DNA from: an uncultured Oribacterium sp.
GTDB lineage: Bacteria; Bacillota; Clostridia; Lachnospirales; Lachnospiraceae
Reading direction: 5' to 3'
Assembly (NCBI GenBank): GCA_934270345.1
Contig: CAKQPT010000016.1
Location: forward strand, 1-57,103
DNA length: 57,103 nt
The position numbers and the translations under genes are program-made. The number at the start of each line of letters is the position of its first letter. Position 1 is the stretch's first letter. Below, piece by piece: positions 25,797-33,172 of the stretch. The notes beneath the pieces were generated by a model that did no database searches, was not told the DNA's origin, and saw nothing but the letters and a program-made list of their open reading frames with translations.

Positions 25797-25829
25797 AGAT
25801 TCAATATATATGAATCTGCACTGTATAAT
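25797..25829 (+). promoter_or_regulatory. Promoter and palindromic operator before the AraC-type gene
   Basis: TATAAT (25824-25829) has TTCAAT 18 bases upstream. A palindrome with arms AGATTCA and TGAATCT around a seven-base AT spacer (25797-25817) overlaps the -35 element, as expected for a repressor or autoregulator site. The start would be near 25836, leaving a leader of about 210 bases before the chosen ATG. Confidence 0.45.
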
Positions 25830-26047
25830 ATCGTTATAGAAAAGAGCTGAGTCTTTGTGTGCATGGAGTACCTCTGAGCAGACGGAGCTGTCGCGGCGGT
25901 CGTCTGGCTGAGACTTTACGCATATGGAGCACCGGGATGCCGGAGTATGGAACCAACTCTGTAAGGTTAACACCTGTGCGCACGCGAAGTCAGGAAATGG
26001 CCGTCGTGTTTCGATACACTGTAAGCACAGAAAAGGGGAGTGAAAAG

Positions 26048-26923
26048 ATGGATTGGATTCAGGGGATACAGCGGGCGATCGACTATATGGAAGAAAACAT
26101 GACGGAGGAGATCGACTTCGACGAAGTCGCACAGCAGGCCTACGCCTCGTCCTTCCACTTCCAGAGAGTATTCGGTATCGTGTGTGGTTTTTCGCTGGGG
26201 GATTACATCCGGATGCGACGCCTGTCTCTGGCAGGAGAAGAACTTTCCAAGGGCAATGCCAGAATCATCGATATAGCGCTGAAATACGGCTACGATACAC
26301 CAGAAAGCTTCACCCGTGCATTTACCCGTTTCCACGGCATCACGCCAAGCGAAGCCAGGCATGGTGGACCAGTCAAAATTTTTACACCACTTTCTGTAAA
26401 ACTGATATTTACAGGAGGTAATAAAATGGATTACAGAATCGAAAAAAGAGATGCATTTCAGGTGGTTTGTAAGCGACAGCGCGTCGAGAAGCCACAGTGC
26501 GGCAATGCAACGCCAGATATTACTGCGATGTGGCAGGCCTATGGAGCAGACGGAACGATGAGACGCTTGATTTCTTATTTGCCGGAGCATCCGGTGATGA
26601 AAGGGCTGCTGGGCATCTGCTTTTCATCCGAGCTGAATGCTGAGCAGTTTCCATATGGCATCGGTGTGGAATATGACGGGCGAAAGGTGGACGACGACCT
26701 CGAGGTCGTAACGATTCCGGCACATACCTATGCGGTATTCACCAGTAAGGGCAGGATGCCGGAGGCATTTGTGGAAACGTATCACCGTATCGTCACAGCG
26801 TTCTTCCCGCAGAGTGCTCAGTATGAGTATGCAGAAAGTGTGGAATTCGAGGTCTATGCATCCGAAGACATATCCGATCCGAATTATAAGTGTGAAATCT
26901 GGATTGCGGTGAAGGAAAAGTAA
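26048..26923 (+). CDS. AraC-family regulator with GyrI-like effector-binding domain
   Basis: DNA-binding regulator of 291 residues. Residues about 1-105 form two helix-turn-helix motifs of the AraC type (IDFDEVAQQAYASSFHFQRVF, then ARIIDIALKYGYDTPESFTRAF). Residues about 130-291 are a GyrI/effector-binding domain (MDYRIEKRDAFQVVCKRQRVE ... IPAHTYAVFTSKGRMPEAFVETYHRI). This order is that of Rob/BmrR-like multidrug-type regulators. I start at 26048, where AAAGGGGAGTGAAAAG gives a clear RBS; the open frame runs further upstream without one. A double hairpin follows the stop. It is isolated between repeats, and its target may be itself. Confidence 0.9.
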   Translation: MDWIQGIQRAIDYMEENMTEEIDFDEVAQQAYASSFHFQRVFGIVCGFSLGDYIRMRRLSLAGEELSKGNARIIDIALKYGYDTPESFTRAFTRFHGITPSEARHGGPVKIFTPLSVKLIFTGGNKMDYRIEKRDAFQVVCKRQRVEKPQCGNATPDITAMWQAYGADGTMRRLISYLPEHPVMKGLLGICFSSELNAEQFPYGIGVEYDGRKVDDDLEVVTIPAHTYAVFTSKGRMPEAFVETYHRIVTAFFPQSAQYEYAESVEFEVYASEDISDPNYKCEIWIAVKEK

Positions 26924-26940
26924 ATATATAGAATATACTC

Positions 26941-27030
26941 ATTTATTCAGACCATTTATATTTTTAATCGTTCTGAATAAATTATTATTAAAGAAGGGCC
27001 CCGCACACACCTGGCGTGGTCCTCTTTATA
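26941..27030 (+). terminator. Inverted repeat plus terminator after the AraC-type gene
   Basis: Perfect arms ATTTATTCAGA and TCTGAATAAAT (20-base loop, 26941-26982) are followed by a second hairpin AAGAAGGGCCCCGC / GCGTGGTCCTCTTT with mismatches and a short T-rich end (26990-27030). The second hairpin is the likelier terminator. Confidence 0.6.
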
Positions 27031-27123
27031 TCTTAAGAAAATCCCCATATTGGCAGCACCTGAAATGGTTACGAATAGTTGATATTTTTTCGATGAATGG
27101 TATGTTTGTCTCATGATATTTTA

Positions 27124-27184
27124 TTCAAATCAATTTGACTCAAATCAATTTGAATTAAATGGATTTGAGTCAAATTGATTTGAA
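27124..27184. repeat. 61-bp near-perfect palindrome made of CAAATC/ATTTG units
   Basis: The segment reads almost identically on both strands and contains four units of the form CAAATCAATTTG (or its variant CAAATTGATTTG), about 14-16 bp apart, separated by ACT, AATT and AGT. Only the centre departs from symmetry. It ends about 75 bases before the start of the PL22-like gene. It could be a cluster of operator sites or fold into a long AU-rich hairpin in the leader. It is AT-rich against a GC-rich background. Confidence 0.75.
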
Positions 27185-27260
27185 CAAACAGAGAAACTAT
27201 ATCCGTCTCTCTGAAAAGAAGACCTGTATAACGGAAGAAAACACGAATCGAGGAATTCTT

Positions 27261-28568
27261 ATGAACACATCTAAACCTTTAAATGGAAGAGTTTTAATCA
27301 GCGATGGTCTGGGCAGAGACTGCTTCAACACCCAGCTCCTCTACTTCACCTGCTCGTCACTCAGCGCGGATGACGAGCGCATCTATCTGATTTCGGACCG
27401 GGACGGACATCCGAATGTCTGGATGCATGACATGTTCCACGGAACCGACCGGAAGCTGACGGATAATCAGAAAGGCATCCTGAAGAGCTACGTTTACTTC
27501 GATGGCACGCAGGATGAGGGCCTCGGCAAGGCCAGTGTCTGCCTCGATTATATCCGCGAGCGCGTCTACTACATCCAGGATGACAAGATCTGCCGGACCG
27601 ACCGGGAGGGCAACATCCGGGTGCTGAACCGCGTGCCGGATGGCCGTATGACCGCCTTCACGCATGTCAGTCTGGATGGCACGAAGCTGTGCGTGCCGAT
27701 GACGGACGGACGCATACTCGACTTCGATCCGGATACCGAAGGCGAGGGCCTCGACAAGCGTCCGAAATACAACATTGACCAGCGCGCGCAGGACGAGGGC
27801 CTCAACTCCTATCTCTGCGTCTATGATACGGAGAGTGGTGCGCTGCTCTATGAGAAGACGATCCCGCGCTGCTGGATCACGCACGTGCAGTTCCACCCGC
27901 TCGATTCGGACATCATCATGTATAACCACGAGTGGTCCGCTTTCGACTGCGGCATCCGCCGTGTGAATATCTATGACCACCATCAGGACATCTTCTACCA
28001 CGTCCGAACAGAAGGCGGCGATACCAAGGGGAATCCGCGCGGCTATGCGCGGAGCCGGAAGGACTGGGTTTGCCACGAGATGTGGACGGACGACGGGCGA
28101 AGCATCATCTACCACGGCGGCTATGACAACGGCCCGGCGATGGTTGGCCGCTGTGTCATCGACTTTACACACAACGATGCCGATGGCCTGCCGGCCCGCA
28201 GCTTCTGGGAGATCGCCCTGCCGGATGAGTACAATGCTTACGGCCACTTCCTGATGGACCACCGCGGCAATCTGACCTGCGACGGCTACTATCGGATGCC
28301 GGGTGAGAAAATCATCGAACGCGAGAATTCGACCGACAACGGCCCGGATCCGCACCGAAAGGACGGTGCCTACATCACGAAGGTCGAGCCGGACTGGGAT
28401 GAGGGCATCCTCCGCTGGGTTCCACTCTGTAAGCATGACTCCGACTGGCTCGGCCAGGATGCGCACCCGCACCCTATCTACGCTCACGCCGGCGACCGCA
28501 TCTTCTTCAACAGCCGCATGGCCCACACGGTCAATGTCTACGCCGTCTCGGCGCGCACGCCACAGTAG
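27261..28568 (+). CDS. PL22-like oligogalacturonate lyase family beta-propeller protein
   Basis: A 435-residue protein of the oligogalacturonate lyase (PL22) type: beta-propeller repeats such as LSADDERIYLISDRDGHPNVW and TAFTHVSLDGTKLCVPM, and the family block THVQFHPLDSDIIMYNHEW with His and Glu residues expected at the metal/active site, plus HEMWTDDGRSIIYHGGY. PL22 enzymes split pectin-derived oligogalacturonides in the cytoplasm; there is no signal peptide here, which agrees. I start at 27261 because GAGGAA precedes it; upstream codons overlap the palindrome and have no RBS. The family assignment is good, but exact substrate is uncertain because no other pectin genes are nearby. Confidence 0.8.
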   Translation: MNTSKPLNGRVLISDGLGRDCFNTQLLYFTCSSLSADDERIYLISDRDGHPNVWMHDMFHGTDRKLTDNQKGILKSYVYFDGTQDEGLGKASVCLDYIRERVYYIQDDKICRTDREGNIRVLNRVPDGRMTAFTHVSLDGTKLCVPMTDGRILDFDPDTEGEGLDKRPKYNIDQRAQDEGLNSYLCVYDTESGALLYEKTIPRCWITHVQFHPLDSDIIMYNHEWSAFDCGIRRVNIYDHHQDIFYHVRTEGGDTKGNPRGYARSRKDWVCHEMWTDDGRSIIYHGGYDNGPAMVGRCVIDFTHNDADGLPARSFWEIALPDEYNAYGHFLMDHRGNLTCDGYYRMPGEKIIERENSTDNGPDPHRKDGAYITKVEPDWDEGILRWVPLCKHDSDWLGQDAHPHPIYAHAGDRIFFNSRMAHTVNVYAVSARTPQ

Positions 28569-28658
28569 ATCACCTGTAACAGTTCAGCTAAAGGGCCGAC
28601 ACTCTTTGAACTACTACGACTGAACGGACGGAATCTCCGTCTTCCAGCTGACAACCTA

Positions 28659-28687
28659 TTGACATCCGCGGGTTAACTTCTTATAAT
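28659..28687 (+). promoter_or_regulatory. Sigma-A promoter of bioY
   Basis: Consensus TTGACA and consensus TATAAT with a 17-base spacer, the best promoter match in the window. The start would be near 28694, about 38 bases before the bioY ATG. Confidence 0.9.
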
Positions 28688-28733
28688 TTTCACGTTCGGT
28701 AAACTTATAGAAAAAGTGAGGTTAACTTCTTAT
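28671..28733 (+). promoter_or_regulatory. Three GGTWAACTT repeats in the bioY promoter, possible BirA sites
   Basis: GGTTAACTTCTTAT occurs exactly twice, at 28671-28684 (touching the -10 box) and at 28720-28733 (running into the start codon), with a third related copy GGTAAACTTAT at 28698-28708. GTAAAC and GTTAAC starts are 22 bp apart, similar to half-site spacing in BirA operators of Firmicutes. BirA control of bioY is established in related organisms; the match here is partial. Confidence 0.5.
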
Positions 28734-29325
28734 GAATAATACAAGCACGAAAACCCTGACCCTGACGGCTTTATGTGCGGCACTTCTCTGTGTGCTGTCT
28801 CCGATGTCCATCCCGCTTCCGGGTGGTGTTCCGATTTCGCTCGCGACCCTCGCGGCGGCTTTCGCCGGTGCGCTGCTCGGTGCGAAGTACGGCACGCTTT
28901 CCGTGCTGATCTATCTGCTGCTCGGTGCCTTCGGCCTTCCGGTCTTCGCCGGCTACAGCGGTGGCTTCGGTTCCTTCGTGAAGCCGTCCTCCGGTTACCT
29001 CATCGGTTATCTCTTCCTCGCATTCCTGACCGGCCTCATCTACCACCGCTTCGGTCGTGAGCAGAATGGCGGTCAGAAGTACCTGCTTCTCTTCGTCGCA
29101 CAGCTCGCCGGCGAGGTGATCCTCTACATCTTCGGAACCGCCTGGTTCATGTACCTCATGGGTACACAGGGCAATGCTGCCATGGCGACTCTGGGTGGCG
29201 CGCTCGGTGCGTGTGTGATCCCGTTCCTGCCAGGTGACTGCGCAAAGATGATCGCGGTCTGCATCGTCATTCCGGTACTTGAGAAGGCGCTGAATGCCGC
29301 CGGCCTCGCCGTGAAGGCCGCATAA
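28732..29325 (+). CDS. bioY: Biotin transporter substrate-binding subunit BioY
   Basis: Integral membrane S-component that binds and imports biotin, alone or with an ECF energy-coupling module. The 197-residue length and about six hydrophobic helices fit. Signatures are PMSIPLPGGVPISLATLAAAFAGALLG, LLGAFGLPVFAGYSGGFG, KPSSGYLIGYLFLA and the C-terminal FLPGDCAKMIAV. The gene stands alone with its own promoter and terminator. The RBS lies within the repeated GAGGTTAAC motif, so a protein bound there would also mask translation signals in the DNA region. Confidence 0.95.
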   Translation: MNNTSTKTLTLTALCAALLCVLSPMSIPLPGGVPISLATLAAAFAGALLGAKYGTLSVLIYLLLGAFGLPVFAGYSGGFGSFVKPSSGYLIGYLFLAFLTGLIYHRFGREQNGGQKYLLLFVAQLAGEVILYIFGTAWFMYLMGTQGNAAMATLGGALGACVIPFLPGDCAKMIAVCIVIPVLEKALNAAGLAVKAA

Positions 29326-29357
29326 GGAACCATTCGATTGTTATTCATTTTTATCCT

Positions 29358-29396
29358 GAAAGAAGCACCTGGTCGACAGCCCGGGTGCTTCTTTCA
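29358..29396. terminator. Bidirectional terminator between bioY and the EamA transporter gene
   Basis: GAAAGAAGCACC pairs with GGTGCTTCTTTC, extended by GG/CC, in the convergent spacer. A-rich and T-rich ends allow use in both directions. Confidence 0.85.
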
Positions 29397-29425
29397 TTTG
29401 TTATTTCATTCAGAACATCGCGTGT

Positions 29426-30373
29426 TCATTTCGCATTCTCTGCGCTTTCCGCCTTCGCCGAGATGGAGGTGAGTACCATCATCGCGAACACAAGCCCGAA
29501 CCCGAGTCCATCCCACAGCGTGAACGGCGAGCCCAGGAACGCACTGCCAATGATGGCGGCCGAGACGGGTTCACTGAAGCCGTAGAGGATGGCTTTATCC
29601 GCGCCGATGAGGCGCACGCCGGTCATGTAGCACGGGAAGGCCATGACGTTACCGATCAGGACGACGCCGACGATGCCGACGATGCCGATCGGGCTCGGTA
29701 CATAGTGCCAGGTCCAGACATGGAAGACGAAGAAGAAAAATATACCGCCCATCAGAAATGCCCAGCCCTGCAGCATCAGCACCGAATAGTTTTTCATGAG
29801 ACGCCGCGGCGCCACATTATAAATCATGACCGTGAAGGCACAGATCACGCCCGTCAGGATTGCCACCGGTGAGACAGCATTGGCGGAAGCTGTAGAAACG
29901 GAGCCACCGTCGAGCAGCCCTGCGAAATCCCCATGCGTTGTAATCAGCGCGACGCCCAGCAGCGCCAGCACGATGGATGTGATTTCCAGCGGCCGCGGTC
30001 CACGATGCGCCATGAGGCAGGTCGCCATCAGAATAAAAATCGGCGACAGATCCTGCAGAATCGTCGCGACCCCCGCCGTGGACAGCATGATGGTCGTGAA
30101 ATAAAAGAACTGACACATACTGACGCCGAATAGCCCATAGATGACGAGCTCGATTCGCTCATGTTGGTTCTTCCATGGTGCCAGCACCTGATTTTTATAT
30201 TTCAGAAAACTGTAGATCAGCAGGATGATGCCCGCGAGCCCAAGCCGAATCGGTACCAGCCAGCGCGAATCCATCCCTTCAACATCGAAGAGGTACTGTC
30301 CGATCGAACCGGACACGCCCCAGCAGATGCCGCCCAGCAGTGTTAATGCGATTCCCTTCACCTGATTACTCAT
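29426..30373 (-). CDS. DMT superfamily transporter (EamA)
   Basis: A 315-residue membrane protein with about ten helices and two EamA repeats (KGIALTLLGGICWGVSGSIGQYLF and VSPVAILTGVICAFTVMIYNVAP). Proteins of this type export amino acids or other metabolites; substrate cannot be predicted here. I choose ATG 30373, which has AAGGAG eight bases upstream, over the ATG eight codons earlier. It stands alone, convergent with bioY. The 490-base spacer to the next gene contains only the regulatory repeats noted at 30637. Confidence 0.9.
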   Translation of the reverse strand: MSNQVKGIALTLLGGICWGVSGSIGQYLFDVEGMDSRWLVPIRLGLAGIILLIYSFLKYKNQVLAPWKNQHERIELVIYGLFGVSMCQFFYFTTIMLSTAGVATILQDLSPIFILMATCLMAHRGPRPLEITSIVLALLGVALITTHGDFAGLLDGGSVSTASANAVSPVAILTGVICAFTVMIYNVAPRRLMKNYSVLMLQGWAFLMGGIFFFFVFHVWTWHYVPSPIGIVGIVGVVLIGNVMAFPCYMTGVRLIGADKAILYGFSEPVSAAIIGSAFLGSPFTLWDGLGFGLVFAMMVLTSISAKAESAENAK

Positions 30374-30636
30374 CCTGTTCGCTCCTTGTGTTCTCATAGG
30401 TCATGCTGCCAGATCACCCACGCAAAATATCCTTTCATCAAAGAAAAACGGATTTCTTTTGACACCAATCTGGCAAAGCCATCATGACATTCTTCATGCC
30501 GTCGTCAACATTCGAAAACATAGCACAGGACCATGCAGAAGAAATACAGTGAATATGCATGCAAGCCATAACCTCTCATCTTGTTTCCTTTATGATTTTC
30601 AGATTCGTTCTTTACTTAAAAGCCGGCATCTTCAAT

Positions 30637-30701
30637 TTCACAAAATCTTCACAGCTCCCCACCGCGCCTTTCAAGTTCCTTTCAGCTTGCCGTGCTATCG
30701 T
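30637..30701 (+). promoter_or_regulatory. Phased direct repeats, possible response-regulator site
   Basis: TTCACA at 30637 and 30648, and TTTCA at 30669 and 30680, form two direct-repeat pairs with 11-bp steps, 21 bp apart. A weak -10 (TATCGT, 30696) lies 10 bases after the last repeat. PhoB/OmpR-type regulators bind such 11-bp direct repeats in place of a -35 box. It lies about 160 bases upstream of the surface protein gene. Nothing else is recognised in 30374-30863. Confidence 0.35.
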
Positions 30702-30863
30702 ACTGCTATCCGAAGCGATGAACGGATCCTCCGACGGACGATGAACCGGGATACGGCTTCTACCGGCATCCACGTTTGATGCATCGCCAGAACACAGAAT
30801 CCACGGATTTCAAATCGCAAATCGGACGCAAACAGAAACGACAGACTCAGAAAGGAGTTCTCC

Positions 30864-32909
30864 ATGTATAAGAAGAAACAGTTCCTTGCGATGTGCCTCG
30901 CGGGTCTCTGCAGTACGACCACGGTGGCCAATGTCTACAACGTGACGGCGATGGCCGCGACCGCGGCTTCCCAGACGACCGAAACCAGCGCTGCCTCTTC
31001 CGACGCACAGTCAGGCGGACAGACGAATCCGGGTGGGAATCCACCTTCCGGAAATCCTGGTGAGACGCCACCAGCGAAGCCGGACAGCGACAGCGGGAAT
31101 CCACAGAACGGTGGCGGGAATCCACCTTCCGGCGAAAATGGATCATCGGGTGATGGCAGCACATCCTCCGGTAATCCACAGGACGGGAAGCGAAATCCAC
31201 CTTCCGACGCGAACGGAAAGCCGGGCGACGGCCAGGGTCCGCAGGGAAATCCACCATCCGGCGAGAATGGAAAGCCGGGCGGTGGCAACGGTCAGCCGGG
31301 CACTCCACCCGACGGTCAGGGTGGTCCGAACACACAGAGCTATGATTACAGCGGCACCCTCTCCGGCAAGCTGACAGCAGATGGTGAAGAGGTAAGCTCC
31401 GACAACGAAGCCATCAGCACCACAAGCGCGGATGAAAACGCCGCCCTCGTCGAGAATGGCGGCACTCTGAAGATTACGAACGGGAAGCTGCAGAAATCCG
31501 GCGACGACACGAACGGCGACAACTGCAACTTCTACGGCATCAACTCGATCCTCCTCGCGGTCGACGAAAAATCGAAGGCATACATCTCGAACTCAGCATT
31601 GGCCTCCGACAGCGAAGGCTCAAACGCGATCTTCGCGACGGACGGCGCAACCGTCTACAGTGAGAAGAACAGCATCACGACTTCCAAGGGGAACTCACGC
31701 GGCCTCGACGCCACCTACGGCGGCACGATCATTGCAGACGACATGACGATCCAGACCGCCGGTGACCACTCCGCGAGCCTCGCGACCGACCGCGGTGGCG
31801 GAAACATCAGCGTCACGAACAGCACCCTGAACACGAGTGGCAGCGGCTCCCCGCTCATCTACTCCACCGGTGCAATCGAGGTCAGTGGCGTGACCGGTAC
31901 CGCCGAGGGCAGCCAGATCGCCGGCATGGAGGGCCTCAACCACATCAAAATCTACGATTCGGAGCTCAGCAACACGATCACGGATAAGACCGCGTCCGAC
32001 CCGGTCGCGAACGGCGTGATCATCTACCAGTCGACCTCCGGCGACGCCGACACCTCGACCGGTGAGCGCGCGCAGTTCCAGGCCGTTGACTCGACGCTCC
32101 ACTCGAAGATCGAGAGCGGTGCCATGTTCTACGTCACCAACACGAGCGCGGACATCCTGCTCTCCGGCACGACGCTCGACTTCGACAGTACGAAGGCGAA
32201 GCTCCTCCAGATCGAGGGCAACGACACAAACAACTGGGGCCGCGCCGGTTCGAACGGCGGTGACGTGACCTTCACCGGCCTCGGCGAGACCCTCACGGGT
32301 GACATCTCCGTCGACAGCATCAGCTCCCTCGACCTCTATCTCCTCGACGGCACGACCTATACGGGCCAGATCCTGAGCACCGCCAATGCAGGCGGCCAGA
32401 ACGCCAGCGCTGCCACGATCACGATCAACCTCGACCAGGATTCGACCTGGGTTGTCACCGGCGACACCACCGTCTTCGCGCTGAACGCCGAGGACGGCGC
32501 ACAGATCGTCGACGAGGACGGAAAGACCGTCACCATCGTCGCGGATGGCACCACCGTCGTGAAGGGTGATTCCGATCTTACGATCACCGTCACCGGTTCA
32601 TACTCCCAGGCCGTAACCACCAGTGACGCAAACGAAATCAGCGCGACCACCATCGACCGCAGAGACTTCGACAGCTACTACGGCACCGACACTACCTTCG
32701 GCACCGACGGCCTGAACGCATCCACCACGACCGAAGACAAACCGGACGCCAGCGCCATCGAAAGCCCGGCCGACACGCAGCTTGTACCATCGACAGAGGC
32801 CGCTGCCGAAACCAGCACCGAGCAGAGCACCGCACCGTGGGCCGTCGCCGGAGCCATCATCATCGCTGCCCTCGCCGGCATCACCACGTACCTCCGGAAG
32901 CGGAAGTGA
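30864..32909 (+). CDS. Secreted beta-helix surface protein with Pro/Gly/Asn-rich stalk
   Basis: A 681-residue exported protein with a signal peptide (basic MYKKKQ, hydrophobic core, cleavage near AMAA). Residues about 50-155 are a low-complexity stalk built on GNPPSGENGKPGDG-like repeats. Residues about 160-570 read as short beta-strand repeats with Asn/Ser/Thr/Gly turns (NGGTLKITNGKL, TDGATVYSEKNSITTSKG), typical of a right-handed beta-helix. A hydrophobic segment (WAVAGAIIIAALAGITTYL) and RKRK end the protein; no LPxTG is present, so anchoring is by the membrane segment. It is probably an adhesin or polysaccharide-interacting protein; this is inference. AAAGGAG precedes the ATG. Confidence 0.85.
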   Translation: MYKKKQFLAMCLAGLCSTTTVANVYNVTAMAATAASQTTETSAASSDAQSGGQTNPGGNPPSGNPGETPPAKPDSDSGNPQNGGGNPPSGENGSSGDGSTSSGNPQDGKRNPPSDANGKPGDGQGPQGNPPSGENGKPGGGNGQPGTPPDGQGGPNTQSYDYSGTLSGKLTADGEEVSSDNEAISTTSADENAALVENGGTLKITNGKLQKSGDDTNGDNCNFYGINSILLAVDEKSKAYISNSALASDSEGSNAIFATDGATVYSEKNSITTSKGNSRGLDATYGGTIIADDMTIQTAGDHSASLATDRGGGNISVTNSTLNTSGSGSPLIYSTGAIEVSGVTGTAEGSQIAGMEGLNHIKIYDSELSNTITDKTASDPVANGVIIYQSTSGDADTSTGERAQFQAVDSTLHSKIESGAMFYVTNTSADILLSGTTLDFDSTKAKLLQIEGNDTNNWGRAGSNGGDVTFTGLGETLTGDISVDSISSLDLYLLDGTTYTGQILSTANAGGQNASAATITINLDQDSTWVVTGDTTVFALNAEDGAQIVDEDGKTVTIVADGTTVVKGDSDLTITVTGSYSQAVTTSDANEISATTIDRRDFDSYYGTDTTFGTDGLNASTTTEDKPDASAIESPADTQLVPSTEAAAETSTEQSTAPWAVAGAIIIAALAGITTYLRKRK

Positions 32910-32919
32910 TGCATACCAC

Positions 32920-33044
32920 GAATCCCCATTCGTATACTGCCGAATCCTGCAGGAATCCCCGTTCGTGAAGTACCAAATCCTGCAGGAATCCCCGTTCGTG
33001 AAGTACCGAATCCTGCAGGAATCCCCATTCACAAAGTGCCGCAG
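32920..33044. repeat. 33-bp tandem repeat, 3.8 copies
   Basis: Units start at 32920, 32953, 32986 and 33019 (last one 26 bp). Each begins GAATCCCC and contains a central PstI-type CTGCAG junction; units 2 and 3 differ by a single base. There is no spacer sequence, so it is a minisatellite, not CRISPR. It starts 11 bases after the surface protein stop. On the minus strand it could encode an 11-residue repeat, but I consider this incidental. Confidence 0.92.
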
Positions 33045-33130
33045 TTTATGGGGTCTGACCCCATTAAATTTTTCTAAACAGAATCTAAACTGAAGTTTAT
33101 GGGGTCTGACCCCCTTACAAAATTCTTAAG
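33044..33130. repeat. Pair of GGGGTCTGACCCC palindromic repeats
   Basis: The first copy (33044-33078) has the form TTTATGGGGTCTGACCCC followed by ATTAAATTTTTCTAAA; the second (33095-33130) is followed by CTTACAAAATTCTTAAG. Related copies occur at 34788-34823 and as a pair in the opposite order at 45725-45806. The shared palindrome and the pairing of two flank types resemble REP/BIME elements. No REP-associated transposase is in the window. Confidence 0.8.
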
Positions 33131-33168
33131 GCCGTCGTGATGGGGCTTCCCCCGCCACGACGGCCTTT
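33128..33168. terminator. Terminator between convergent surface-protein and cyclase genes
   Basis: AAGGCCGTCGTG pairs perfectly with CACGACGGCCTT around a 15-base loop. The T-run is short in both directions. Confidence 0.75.
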
Positions 33169-33172
33169 CCTC

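Noticed and set aside
25463..25864. 133-codon minus-strand frame between copy B and the AraC-type gene, with AGAGG before its ATG
   Set aside because: No recognisable domain, composition unlike neighbouring genes, and it runs through the TGMCATTARG repeats; the RBS-like string alone is not enough. If real, copy B would lie just downstream of its stop, so it deserves a check for conservation.
25859..26047. 63-codon upstream extension of the AraC-type regulator
   Set aside because: No RBS and no family similarity before ATG 26048, which has a strong RBS; treated as leader.
32598..33032. Minus-strand frames with an 11-residue repeat (NGDSCRIRYFT type) over the surface protein 3' end
   Set aside because: The repeat is the translation of the 33-bp minisatellite and the rest is antisense to a well-supported gene.
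32920..33044. Possible CRISPR array
   Set aside because: Units are contiguous with no unique spacers and no cas genes are near.
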